From positions 1 through 33,632 of the forward strand of contig JAKBAA010000036.1 in the NCBI GenBank assembly GCA_021809425.1: DNA of 33,632 nucleotides, read 5' to 3'. The notes beneath the pieces were generated by a model. It was not told where the DNA came from. It saw only the letters and a program-made list of their open reading frames with translations, and ran no database searches. The translations under genes were made by a program, and so were the position numbers. Positions 14,066-22,590 of the stretch are shown one piece after another. Source of the DNA: Actinomycetes bacterium (GTDB taxonomy: Bacteria > Actinomycetota > Acidimicrobiia > Acidimicrobiales > Bog-793). How positions within the stretch are numbered: the first letter of the stretch is position 1; every line of letters begins with the position of its first letter.

Positions 14066-16450
14066 TCAGCCGGCGGAGCCGTCCTCGAGCCGGCCGAGCA
14101 CCTCGTGGAGGCGCTCCCGCAGCGCCTCGTCCCGGCCGGGGATCGCCGAGAGCTTGTTGCCGTCACGGTCGCGCACGTAGAACGTGTCGACCACCTCGTG
14201 GCCGAGGGTGTCGACGAGGGCGGCCACCACGTCGAGGCCGGCGTCGGCGAGGGCGGCGGTGATGCGGTGGAGGACGCCGCGGCGGTCGGGGGCCCGTACC
14301 TCGAGGATGGTGGCGAGCTCCGACGTGCGCTCGTCGAGGCGCACGGCGATGCGCGGGGCGTGGGCGGCGGCGGGGCGCCGGCCGCGGGCGTAGGTGGCCT
14401 CCTGGCTGGCGAGGGCGGCCTCGAGGTCGAGCTGGCCGTCCAGGGCGGCGACCAGCTGCGCCTCGACGCCGTCCCAGTCCGGGGCGCGGTCGAAGGCGGG
14501 CTCGATGTCGAACGCCTCGACGGCGCCGTGCTCGCCGGCCGAGCCGATCGAGGCGCGCAGCACGTTGCAGCCGTGCAGGGCCAGCACCCCGGTCACGGCG
14601 GCCAGCAGCCCGGGGCGGTCGGGGGCCACCACGGTCACCTTGCGGCCGCGGGCCTCGAGCGCCACCCGCCCGTCGGCGAGCGCCTCCTGCAGGCGCTCGG
14701 GCGGGCTGGGCGGGGTGAGCGGGGGAAGGGGACGGCCGTCGAGCACGTCGCCGACCCGGGCCACGAGGGTGCGGACGAGCTCGGCCTTCCACGGGCTCCA
14801 GGCGAGGTTGCCGGTCGCCCGGCTGTCCGCCTCGGTGAGGGCGGCCAGCAGCTCGAGGGTGCGACGGTCCTCGAGCAGGCGGGCCACCACCTGGGCGGTG
14901 GCCGGGTCGTCGAGGTCGCGCCGGGTGGCGAACTCGGCGAGCACCAGGTGATAGGCGACCACCCTGGCGAGCGTCGCCGTGTCGGCCTCCGACAGGCCGA
15001 TGCGCCGGCCGACGTTCTCGGCGAGGTCTCGGCCGGTGCGAGAGTGGTCGCCGGGGAACCCCTTGCCAAGGTCGTGCAGGAGAGCGCCGAGGACGAGCAG
15101 GTCGGGCCGGTCCACGTCGCCGAGGTGGGGGGCCGCCCGGGCGACCGCCTCGAGCAGGTGGCGGTCGACGGTGTAGCGGTGGTAGGCGTTGCGCTGCGGC
15201 TTGTTGCGCACGGAACGCCATTCGGGCAGGTAGAGCTCGAACAGCCGGCGCCGGTCGAGCGCCTCGACGGCCGGAACGAGGGCCTCGCCGGTCGACAGCA
15301 GGCCGACGAGGGCGTCGCGCAGCTCGTCCCTCCACGGCTCCGGTGGTCGGTGGGCCGCCCCGGCGAGGCGGTCGAGGCTGGCCCGCTCGATCGGCAGGTG
15401 CCGCTCGGCGGCGATCCGGGCGAGGCGCAGGCCGAGGCTCGGGTCGTCGAGGTCGGCGTCGGCGGCCAGGGCGACCTCGCCGTCGCGCACGACGAGCGAC
15501 GCCTCGACGGCCAGCTCGCCGGCGTGTGGCCGGGCCTCGCCGAGCAGCGGCCGGACACGGTGCCACGCCTCGGCCGTCGCCGCCGCCACCGTCCGTCCGG
15601 CCTCGGCCAGCCCGGCCATGAGGGCGTCGGCGTCGCCGGCGCCGAGCAGGGCGGCCACCTGGTCCTGCTCCTGGAGGGCCAGCCGGTCGGACGTGCCGCC
15701 GGTGCGGGCGTGCAGGGCGACGCGGGCGGCCACGACCACCTGCTCGGCCTCGTCGAGCGCTGCCGGGTCCTCGCCGAGCGCACCGTCAGGGAGGAGGGCG
15801 ACGAGGGCGCGCAGCATGGACAGGTCGCGTAGCCCGCCGGCGGCCTGCTTCAGGTCGGGCTCGAGCAGGAAGGCGAGCTCGCCAGCCTCCTCGTGGCGCC
15901 CGCGCTGGCTGGCGGCGAGCTGGGGGAGCATGGCCGCCCCGCCTTGGCGCCACAGCTGGCGGACGTCGTCGAGCAGCCGCCCGCCGAGCTCGGCGTCGCC
16001 GGCGACCACCCGCCCGTCCAGCAGGCCGAGCACGACCTTCAGGTCGGCACGCGCCATGGCGAGCACCTCGGCGCGAGTCCGCACGCTGTGGTCGAGCCGC
16101 ATCCCCTCGTCCCAGATGGCGTACCAGCACCGCTCGGCCACCTCCCGGTAGCGGCGTCGGCCGCGGTGGACGAGGACGAGGTCGAGGTCGCTGCCCGGTG
16201 ACAGCTGGTGGCGGCCGTAGCCGCCGACGCCGAGCAGGACGTAGCCCCGGGTCCGCCCCTCGGTGGCCCGGTCGAGGAGACCGGCCAGGTAGCGGTCGGC
16301 GTGCGCCGAGTAGAGCCCCGGGAAGTCCGTCGAGGCCAGCTCGCCGTCGAGCAGCCGGCGGACGAGCCCGTCGCGCGCCGCGCGCAGCGACGGCACGTCG
16401 GTCCCCGCCGGGAGGGTCGGCGCCGGCACGTCCGATGCGAGGCGGTGCAT
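14066..16450 (-). CDS. glnD: [Protein-PII] uridylyltransferase / uridylyl-removing enzyme GlnD
   Basis: A 794-residue GlnD. The nucleotidyltransferase domain has GVGGYGRHQLSPGSDLDL (residues 74-91, Asp88 and Asp90 as metal ligands). A GlnD linker domain follows; the HD phosphohydrolase domain carries YTVDRHLLE and LLHDLGKG (H459-D460) with GDHSRTG; two C-terminal ACT domains begin near residues 603 (VTVVAPDRPGLLAAVTGVLA) and 713 (ILEVRAPDRRGVLHRITAAL). GlnD modifies PII protein according to glutamine level; in actinomycetes the modification can be adenylylation. No glnB/glnK or amtB is next to it here. TAACCT lies six bases before the ATG and no Shine-Dalgarno is seen, suggesting a leaderless message. 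Confidence 0.93.
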   Translation of the reverse strand: MHRLASDVPAPTLPAGTDVPSLRAARDGLVRRLLDGELASTDFPGLYSAHADRYLAGLLDRATEGRTRGYVLLGVGGYGRHQLSPGSDLDLVLVHRGRRRYREVAERCWYAIWDEGMRLDHSVRTRAEVLAMARADLKVVLGLLDGRVVAGDAELGGRLLDDVRQLWRQGGAAMLPQLAASQRGRHEEAGELAFLLEPDLKQAAGGLRDLSMLRALVALLPDGALGEDPAALDEAEQVVVAARVALHARTGGTSDRLALQEQDQVAALLGAGDADALMAGLAEAGRTVAAATAEAWHRVRPLLGEARPHAGELAVEASLVVRDGEVALAADADLDDPSLGLRLARIAAERHLPIERASLDRLAGAAHRPPEPWRDELRDALVGLLSTGEALVPAVEALDRRRLFELYLPEWRSVRNKPQRNAYHRYTVDRHLLEAVARAAPHLGDVDRPDLLVLGALLHDLGKGFPGDHSRTGRDLAENVGRRIGLSEADTATLARVVAYHLVLAEFATRRDLDDPATAQVVARLLEDRRTLELLAALTEADSRATGNLAWSPWKAELVRTLVARVGDVLDGRPLPPLTPPSPPERLQEALADGRVALEARGRKVTVVAPDRPGLLAAVTGVLALHGCNVLRASIGSAGEHGAVEAFDIEPAFDRAPDWDGVEAQLVAALDGQLDLEAALASQEATYARGRRPAAAHAPRIAVRLDERTSELATILEVRAPDRRGVLHRITAALADAGLDVVAALVDTLGHEVVDTFYVRDRDGNKLSAIPGRDEALRERLHEVLGRLEDGSAG

Positions 16451-16522
16451 CGACCCAGGTTAGGGGAGACCGGCCTCCCGGTCCGGAGGAGGGTGCCGAG
16501 CCGGCGGCACCGGGGGCAGAGA

Positions 16523-16540
16523 AGCGAACATATGTTCGCT
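16523..16540. promoter_or_regulatory. SOS box (LexA operator) of the imuA'-imuB operon
   Basis: AGCGAACATATGTTCGCT is a perfect 18-bp palindrome. Its core CGAACATATGTTCG matches the Gram-positive/actinobacterial LexA consensus CGAACRNRYGTTCG. It ends 11 bases before the imuA' ATG and abuts a TATCGT -10 element (16540-16545), so bound LexA would cover the promoter spacer. Confidence 0.93.
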
Positions 16541-16545
16541 ATCGT
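16540..16545 (+). promoter_or_regulatory. -10 box of imuA' (probably leaderless)
   Basis: TATCGT ends six bases before the ATG at 16552 and overlaps the last base of the SOS palindrome. No clear -35 or Shine-Dalgarno is present. Confidence 0.5.
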
Positions 16546-16551
16546 GGGGCG

Positions 16552-17406
16552 ATGGCCGCCCCTGATCTCGCCGACCCCGGGCGTGCCGACCCCCGTCTTG
16601 CCGCCCCCGCCCCCGCCCCCGCCCCCAGCTCCGCCCCCGGCTCCGCCGGCCCGGCCCTGCGCCGTCCGGTGGCCGAGCTCGCTGCCCGGCTCCGCCCGTC
16701 GACGCTCGCCGGTGACGACCTGCTCGCCGCCGACGAGGCGCTTGCCGGGCTCCTCGGTGGTCCCGGGCTGCGGCGGGGGTCGACCGTCGTCGTCGACGGG
16801 GCGGCCGGGGCGGGGGCGACCTCGCTGCTCCTCCGCCTCCTCGCAGCGCCCACCACTGCGGGCGCCTGGTGCGCCCTCGTCGGCCTCCCGACCGCCGGCA
16901 TCGTCGCCGCCGAGGAGCTCGGCGTCGCCCTCGACCGTCTCCTCCTCGTGCCCGAGCCGGGCGGGCGGCTGGCAGCGGTCGTGGCAGCGCTGCTCGAGGG
17001 CTGTGACCTCGTGGTCGCCCACCCCGGGGGGGCCGTCTCGCCGCGGGAGGCGGCCCGCCTGTCGGCGCGCGCCCGCGAGCGCCGGGCCGTGCTCGTCGCG
17101 GCGAGCGCGGCGGTGGGAGCGGCGGGGGTCGACCCGGAGCCGGTCGCCCGGCGCGGCGGCTGGCCGGGAACGGCCGACGTCGTCCTCGAGTCCCTGGCGG
17201 CGAGCTGGGTGGGGATCGGGACGGGGACGGGCCGGCTGGTCGCCCACGGCATCGAGGTCCTCGCCCGCCATCCCCGCCACGCCCCCGGCGCCCCCCGCCA
17301 GCTGCTCTGGCTGCAGGAGCATCCCGGAACCACGACGCCCGATGGTCCGGCCCTCGACGGCCGGATGCCGACGGGTGGGCGCCTGCTCGGCCAGGCGACC
17401 GGCTGA
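16552..17406 (+). CDS. imuA': ImuA'-like RecA-fold accessory protein of the mutasome
   Basis: A 284-residue protein with an Ala/Pro-rich N-terminus (about 35 residues) and a RecA-like core. The P-loop position reads DGAAGAGATS (residues 82-91), with Ala where the Walker A lysine should be, so ATP hydrolysis is doubtful. LAGLLGGPGLRRGSTVVVDG just before it is the stretch seen in actinobacterial ImuA'/RecA-like proteins located before imuB. In mycobacteria ImuA' and ImuB are needed for DnaE2-dependent mutagenic DNA synthesis after damage. The SOS box upstream and imuB five bases downstream support the call. dnaE2 is not in the window. Confidence 0.8.
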   Translation: MAAPDLADPGRADPRLAAPAPAPAPSSAPGSAGPALRRPVAELAARLRPSTLAGDDLLAADEALAGLLGGPGLRRGSTVVVDGAAGAGATSLLLRLLAAPTTAGAWCALVGLPTAGIVAAEELGVALDRLLLVPEPGGRLAAVVAALLEGCDLVVAHPGGAVSPREAARLSARARERRAVLVAASAAVGAAGVDPEPVARRGGWPGTADVVLESLAASWVGIGTGTGRLVAHGIEVLARHPRHAPGAPRQLLWLQEHPGTTTPDGPALDGRMPTGGRLLGQATG

Positions 17407-17411
17407 GCGCG

Positions 17412-19058
17412 ATGGCCACCGTCGGAGACCCCCCGCGCCGCCGCCCGCCGCCAGGGCCGGCGCGCATCCTCGCCGTCCGCTGCCCACGCTGGCCGGTGCG
17501 TTCGCTCGGGACCGACGAGCGGGGCCCGGTGGCGGTGGTGGCCGGCGGGTCGGTCGTCGCAGCCTCGGCGGGGGCCGCCGCCGCAGGGGTGCGCCCGGGG
17601 CTGCGCCGGCGCGACGCAGAGGTGTGCTGCCCCGACCTTGTCGTGCTCGCCCGGGACGTGGCGGCCGAGCGGGAGGCGTTCGAGCCGGTGCTGTCGGCCC
17701 TCGAGACCTTCGGCGTCCCGGTCACCGTCCGGGCGCCGGGGTGGGCGGCGCTGTCGGTCCGGGGACCGGCCCGGCGGCACGGCGGCGAGGCGGGGCTCGC
17801 CGCCGCCGTCGACGCCGTCCTCGGGCGTCTCGGACCACCCGGGCGGGGCAGGCGGGGGGCGACGGGCGGCCGGGCGGGGCAACCGGACGCCAGGGAGCGG
17901 TGGTGGCGGATCGGCGTGGCCGACGGTCACCTCGCCGCCGGGCTGGCCGCCTGGCGGCGCCTCGTGGTGCCGGCAGGCGGGACGGCCGCCTTCCTCGCCC
18001 CGCTCCCGGTCGAGCTCCTGGGCGATCCGGCGCTGGCCGAGATGCTGCGCCGCCTCGGGCTCGAGACGATCGGGGCCTTTGCCCAGCTCGACCAGGGGGT
18101 CGTCGGGGCACGTTTCGGTCGTGGTGCGCTGGCGCTCCACGCCGTGGCAGCGGGGCGGGAGGCGGTCGGGCCGGCCGGTCGGCCCCCGCAGCCACCGGCA
18201 CAGGTCGAGCGGCGCCTCGATCCTCCCACCGGCCAGCTCGAGACCGCCCTGTTCGTGGCGCGCGGGCTGGCCGACGAGCTGGTCGGGTCGCTCCGCCGCC
18301 GCGGGCTGGCCTGCCGCCTGCTCGCCGTCGAGGTCGAGCTCGCCGACGGTCGGCGGCTCGAGCGGCGCTGGAGCGGGACGGGTAGCGCCAGCCCGCCGCT
18401 CGTCGCCGAACGGCTGCGGGCCCAGCTCGAGTCCCTCGGCCGGCATCCCGGGTCGCCCGGGGTCGCCGAGCCGGACGGCGCCGCCGGCGGCGAGCTCGCG
18501 GCGGTGCGCCTCGTCGCCCTCGAGGCCGTCCCGGACGGAGGCGACCAGCGCTCGCTGTGGGGCCGGCAGCGGACGGCCGACGACGAGCGGGTCGCCCGGG
18601 CAGTCGCCCGGCTGGACGGCCTGCTCGGCCCGGGGGCGGTCTGGCGGGTGGCCTCCGGCGGCGGGAGAGGTCCCGCCGAGCGCGCCTGCCGCTTCCGTTT
18701 CGACGAGCCGCCTCCGGGTCCGCTCGCGCCCGCCCCCTGGCCGGGCCGGCTGCCGGCACCGAGCCCGGCGGTGGTGCCGGTCACCCCCGTGCCGGCGGCG
18801 CTGGTCGACGCCGCGGGCGCGCCCGTCCGGGTCGACGGCCGCGGGGCGCTCAGCGCGCCGCCGGCCGGCGTCGCCCTCGGCGCCGGACCGACCCGTGCCG
18901 TGCGCGGGTACGCCGGTCCGTTCCCGGCCGACGAGCGGTGGTGGGAGCCCGGCGACCACCGCCGCCGGGCGCGCCTCCAGGTGGTCGTGGCCGGTGGCGC
19001 CGCCTACCTGCTCGCCCTCGAGCGGGGCGCATGGTCGCTCGAGGGGACCTACGACTGA
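17412..19058 (+). CDS. imuB: ImuB, catalytically inactive Y-family polymerase homologue
   Basis: A 548-residue Y-family-like protein. The N-terminus (ARILAVRCPRWPV) aligns with the polymerase start but lacks the catalytic Asp-x-Asp, as is usual for ImuB. The little-finger region and the C-terminal end (WWEPGDHRRRARLQVV, EGTYD) match ImuB. Q379-R-S-L-W-G resembles the beta-clamp-binding motif QLPLWG of mycobacterial ImuB. It acts as the hub linking the sliding clamp, ImuA' and the polymerase DnaE2. It follows imuA' by five bases and should share its LexA-controlled promoter. It converges with the HAD gene across 70 bases of C-rich spacer with no obvious hairpin. Confidence 0.9.
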   Translation: MATVGDPPRRRPPPGPARILAVRCPRWPVRSLGTDERGPVAVVAGGSVVAASAGAAAAGVRPGLRRRDAEVCCPDLVVLARDVAAEREAFEPVLSALETFGVPVTVRAPGWAALSVRGPARRHGGEAGLAAAVDAVLGRLGPPGRGRRGATGGRAGQPDARERWWRIGVADGHLAAGLAAWRRLVVPAGGTAAFLAPLPVELLGDPALAEMLRRLGLETIGAFAQLDQGVVGARFGRGALALHAVAAGREAVGPAGRPPQPPAQVERRLDPPTGQLETALFVARGLADELVGSLRRRGLACRLLAVEVELADGRRLERRWSGTGSASPPLVAERLRAQLESLGRHPGSPGVAEPDGAAGGELAAVRLVALEAVPDGGDQRSLWGRQRTADDERVARAVARLDGLLGPGAVWRVASGGGRGPAERACRFRFDEPPPGPLAPAPWPGRLPAPSPAVVPVTPVPAALVDAAGAPVRVDGRGALSAPPAGVALGAGPTRAVRGYAGPFPADERWWEPGDHRRRARLQVVVAGGAAYLLALERGAWSLEGTYD

Positions 19059-19128
19059 CGGGCGCCCGCCCCGCCCGCCCCGTCTCCCCGCCCGTCGGCC
19101 GCCCGCCCGTCGCCGGGCGCGCCGGAGG

Positions 19129-19728
19129 TCAGGCGAGCGCCTCGAGCTGGGACGGCTGGCGGTAGTGGAGGGCCGCCATGCCGCATTGGCGCGCCGCCTC
19201 GACGTTCGCCGGGCGGTCGTCGACGAAGCACACGTCGCCGGGGGCCGCCCCGAGGCGCTCGAGGGCGGCGGTGAAGATGGACGGGTCCGGCTTGACCCGG
19301 CCGAGGTCGCAGCTGAACAGCTGGGGCGAGAAGGCGGCCAGCCAGGGCAGCCGGCCGGCCGCCCGGGCGATCTCGAGCGGGGCGTTCGACAGCAGGGCCG
19401 TCCGCCAGCCGGCCGCCCGGGCGTGCTCGACGGCCGCCAGCGCCAGTGGGCTCGGGTGGGTCCAGCTGGCCACGTCGAGGGCCACCAGCCGCTCGAGCTC
19501 GCCACCGGCCACCGGGCGGCCGACGACGCCCGCCCAGTAGGCCGCCGCCGTGAGCAGCCCCTGGTCGTAGGCCTCCCGGTCGGCCCAGTAGGCGTCGGCG
19601 AACGCCCCTTCGCAGAGCCCGGCCGCCGCGGCGAGGGTCCGGCGGTCGTCGGCGGGCTGGTCGAGGCAGAGCACGTTGCCGTAGTCGCACAGCAGCCACC
19701 GAACCGTGCCGGGAGGGCCGTCAGGCAT
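19129..19728 (-). CDS. HAD family hydrolase
   Basis: A 199-residue HAD phosphatase of the DxGNV subtype: motif I LLCDYGNVL, motif II LLSNAP, motif III lysine in GRVKPDP, motif IV CFVDDRPANVEAA. An alpha-helical cap lies between motifs I and II. Such enzymes dephosphorylate small metabolites (sugar or nucleotide phosphates) or dehalogenate; the substrate is not readable. I prefer the ATG at 19728, which overlaps the stop of the upstream KdpD gene by 8 bases, over an in-frame ATG 30 bases further up inside that gene. It is probably cotranscribed with the KdpD N-terminal gene. Confidence 0.82.
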   Translation of the reverse strand: MPDGPPGTVRWLLCDYGNVLCLDQPADDRRTLAAAAGLCEGAFADAYWADREAYDQGLLTAAAYWAGVVGRPVAGGELERLVALDVASWTHPSPLALAAVEHARAAGWRTALLSNAPLEIARAAGRLPWLAAFSPQLFSCDLGRVKPDPSIFTAALERLGAAPGDVCFVDDRPANVEAARQCGMAALHYRQPSQLEALA

Positions 19729-20974
19729 CGTTGCGACCCGCCGCCCCCCGCCCGGCACTGTCGGCGGTGGGCTGTGGCCGCCGGGCGATGACGTGGACGT
19801 CGATCCGCTCCTCGGCGGCAGCGCGCAGCACGCCGTTGACCACGGAGCCGCTGGTGAGCTCCTGCCAGCGGCTGCGGCGTGACGAGCCGAGGACGATCTG
19901 GGTGATCTGGTGCTCGACGGCGTAGCCGACGAGGCCGCGGGCCGGATCAGGGGCGTCGAGCTCGTGCCAGCTGGCCCCGAGGTCCTCGCACAGGCGGCGG
20001 GCCGCCGCCAGGGAGCGGAGGTCCTGCTGGCGACCGTCGTCGGTGACCCGAACGTGGACGGCGTGCAGGTCGGCCTTGGCCCGCGTCGCCATGCGGGCGG
20101 CCCGGCGCAGCACGGCGTCGGTGTTCGGGGCGCCGGTCACCGCCACCATGATCCGCTCGGTCGTCTCCCAGATCGACGGTGGCTGGTGGCGGGCCAGGAA
20201 GGCGAGCAGCTCCTCCTCGGTCTCGTCGGCCACGAAGCGCAGAGCGAGCTCGCGGAGGGCCGTGAGGTTCTCCTGGCGGAAGAAGCCGTGGAGGGCCTCG
20301 GCGACCTTCTCGGTCGGGTAGACGTTGCCGTGCACCATCCGCCGGCGGAGCTGCTCGGGCGACGAGTCGACGAGCTCGAGCTGGTCGGCCATGCGCACGA
20401 TCCGGTCGGGCACGCGCTCGCGGACGGCCACCCCGGTGATGGTCTCGACGGCGTCGGCGATGCTCTCGAGATGCTGCACGTTGACGTTCGAGATGACCGA
20501 GATGCCGGCGTCGAGCAGCTCGAGGACGTCCTCGTAGCGCTTGGCGTTGCGCCCCGACCCGGGGACGTTCGTGTGGGCCAGCTCGTCGACGAGGGCGATC
20601 TCGGGGTGCCGGGCGAGGACGGCGTCGAGGTCCATCTCCTCGAAGGTGGTGCCGCGGTAGTCGACGGCCCGCCGGGGGACCACCTCGAGGCCGGCGAGCC
20701 GCTCGATCGTGTGGGCCCGCCCGTGGGTCTCGACGAAGCCGACCACCACGTCCGCGCCGCGCGCCCGGCGACGGTGCCCCTCGTCGAGCATGGCGTACGT
20801 CTTGCCGACGCCGGCGAAGGCGCCGAGGTACAGCCGGAACCGGCCGGCCGGGGCGACCGCGTCCGGGTTGTCCTCCACCTGGTCGGTCGCAGGGCGCGCG
20901 GCGCCCCCGTTCGGGGCGGGCGGCACGGCGGTGGTCGGTCGTGGCACGCTCGGTGGACGTTCGTCGCTCGTCAC
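19721..20974 (-). CDS. kdpD: KdpD N-terminal sensor protein (KdpD + USP domains), stand-alone
   Basis: A 417-residue protein containing only the cytoplasmic input half of KdpD: Walker A GAFAGVGKTYAML, Walker B IALVDELAHTNVPGS, the conserved NVNVQHLESI region, then a universal-stress-protein domain (IMVAVTGAPNTD to VLGSSRRSRW). No membrane segments, histidine-kinase or ATPase domain follow; it ends with a short tail. In full-length KdpD this half senses cytoplasmic signals and modulates the kinase. The kinase half is encoded divergently, 62 bases away. GTG at 20974 is chosen because AGGGGAGAGG lies six bases upstream; an upstream in-frame ATG at 21004 would bury that site. Confidence 0.88.
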   Translation of the reverse strand: MTSDERPPSVPRPTTAVPPAPNGGAARPATDQVEDNPDAVAPAGRFRLYLGAFAGVGKTYAMLDEGHRRRARGADVVVGFVETHGRAHTIERLAGLEVVPRRAVDYRGTTFEEMDLDAVLARHPEIALVDELAHTNVPGSGRNAKRYEDVLELLDAGISVISNVNVQHLESIADAVETITGVAVRERVPDRIVRMADQLELVDSSPEQLRRRMVHGNVYPTEKVAEALHGFFRQENLTALRELALRFVADETEEELLAFLARHQPPSIWETTERIMVAVTGAPNTDAVLRRAARMATRAKADLHAVHVRVTDDGRQQDLRSLAAARRLCEDLGASWHELDAPDPARGLVGYAVEHQITQIVLGSSRRSRWQELTSGSVVNGVLRAAAEERIDVHVIARRPQPTADSAGRGAAGRNDA

Positions 20975-21036
20975 TGCCGACCTCTCCCCTCCGCGCGCGC
21001 CCACCGGCGGCCGACCGGTGCCGGGGCGCCGCCGCC

Positions 21037-22590
21037 ATGATGGCGCGCCGGCCCACCCCCCGCGCCAGCGCGCCGGGCGGCCGCGTGACGGCGGATCGCC
21101 GCCGGATCGCCGCCGGGGCCCTCATCGGGATCGCCACCGCCGGGGTGCTCACGGCCGTGCTGCTGCCGTTCCGACCCGACCTGTCGGTCGCCACGTGCGG
21201 GCTGGTCCTCGTCGTGCCGGTCGCCCTGGCTGCAGCCGTCGGCGGGATCGTGGCCGGTCTGGTCGGGGTGGTGGCCGGGTTCGCCGCCTACGACGTGGCG
21301 TTCATCCCGCCCTACGGGACGCTCGTGGTGGGGGCGGCCCAGAACTGGGTGGTGCTGGCCGTGTTCGTCGCCGTCCTGCTCGTGGTGACCCGGGTGGTCG
21401 ACCGACTGCAGGTGGCACGTGCCGAGACGGCCCGCCACGAGGAGTCGACGCGGCGGCTGTTCGAGCTGAGCGACGTCCTCATCGCCGACAAGCCGCTCGG
21501 CGAGCTGCTCGGGTTGGTCGTCGCCACCGTCCGGCTCGCCTTCGGCTTCCGGGGGGTGTGCGTCCTGCTGCCCACCGAGCGCGGCCTGGCGGTCGGGGCG
21601 AGCGCCGGCGAGCCGTTCGACGAGGGCGAGCTGTCCGCTGCCCGCCCGCACGCCGGCAGCCCGGCGTCCCTCGAGCTGCGCACCGGGACCTCGGCCAGCG
21701 TCCTCACCGTGCCGCTCACCGCCGCCACCGGACCGGTCGGGGCGCTGCTGGCGAAGGGGGAACGGCTGCGCCCGGCAGAGCGCGCCTTGCTGCGCACCTA
21801 CGCCAACCAGGCGGCCCTCGCCCTGGAGCGGGCGCGCCTTCGCGAGCAGGCGTTGCGCAGCGAGCTGCTCGAGCAGGCCGACCGGTGGAAGGACGCCCTG
21901 CTGAGCGCCGTCTCGCACGACCTGCGGACCCCGCTCGCCACCGTCAAGGCGGCGGTGTCCGAGCTGCGTGCCGGCGAGGTCCACCTCGGCGACGCCGGGG
22001 CCGACGAGCTGCTCGCGCTGATCGAGACCCAGTCGGACCGGCTGGCGCGGCTCGTCACCAACCTCCTCGACCTGACCCGCCTGTCGGCCGGTGCGCTCGA
22101 GCTGCACCGCGAGGTCGTGTCCGTCGACGAGCTCGTCGCCGACGCCCTCGTGTCGCTTGCCGGCACCGAGGTCGCCGAGCGGGTGGACCTGCTCGTCGAG
22201 GACGGCCTGGCGGCGGTCGAGGCCGACCCGGTCCTCATCCGCCAGGTGCTCGTCAACCTGCTCGAGAACGCCGGCCTGCACGCCGAGGGCGGCGGGCGGA
22301 TCGAGGTCTCGGCGCGCCGGGCCGGAGCGACGGTCGAGGTGCGGGTGACCGACGACGGCCCGGGGGTCGCCGAGGGGGAGCGTGAACAGGTGTTCCTCTT
22401 GTTCAAGCGCGCCGGCAACGCCGGCAGGGCGGGGATCGGGCTCGCCATCGTCAAGGCGTTCGTCGAGGCCCACGGCGAGCGGGTCTGGCTGGAGGAGGGA
22501 ACGGCGGCGGGCGCCTGCTTCGGGTTCAGCCTCGCCGCCCACGACGATCCGCCCGGGGCGGCGCCAGGCGATGCCACGGTGGTGGGGTAG
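21037..22590 (+). CDS. kdpD: KdpD C-terminal membrane sensor histidine kinase, stand-alone
   Basis: About 517 residues. Four closely spaced membrane segments (DUF4118 type, about residues 25-128), a GAF-like domain (about 140-270), and a kinase core with phospho-acceptor H294 in SAVSHDLRTPLAT, N-box VNLLENAGLH, DDGPGV and GIGLAIVKAF. It corresponds to KdpD without its N-terminal KdpD/USP half, which is the divergent gene next door. It phosphorylates KdpE, encoded immediately downstream. ATG at 21037 (ATGATG) is used; GTG at 21085 is an alternative. No strong ribosome site is seen, so the exact start is uncertain. Confidence 0.88.
   Translation: MMARRPTPRASAPGGRVTADRRRIAAGALIGIATAGVLTAVLLPFRPDLSVATCGLVLVVPVALAAAVGGIVAGLVGVVAGFAAYDVAFIPPYGTLVVGAAQNWVVLAVFVAVLLVVTRVVDRLQVARAETARHEESTRRLFELSDVLIADKPLGELLGLVVATVRLAFGFRGVCVLLPTERGLAVGASAGEPFDEGELSAARPHAGSPASLELRTGTSASVLTVPLTAATGPVGALLAKGERLRPAERALLRTYANQAALALERARLREQALRSELLEQADRWKDALLSAVSHDLRTPLATVKAAVSELRAGEVHLGDAGADELLALIETQSDRLARLVTNLLDLTRLSAGALELHREVVSVDELVADALVSLAGTEVAERVDLLVEDGLAAVEADPVLIRQVLVNLLENAGLHAEGGGRIEVSARRAGATVEVRVTDDGPGVAEGEREQVFLLFKRAGNAGRAGIGLAIVKAFVEAHGERVWLEEGTAAGACFGFSLAAHDDPPGAAPGDATVVG

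Noticed and set aside
20975-21004. Upstream ATG for the KdpD N-terminal gene
   Set aside because: It would place the strong AGGGGAGAGG site inside the gene; GTG at 20974 is correctly spaced from it.
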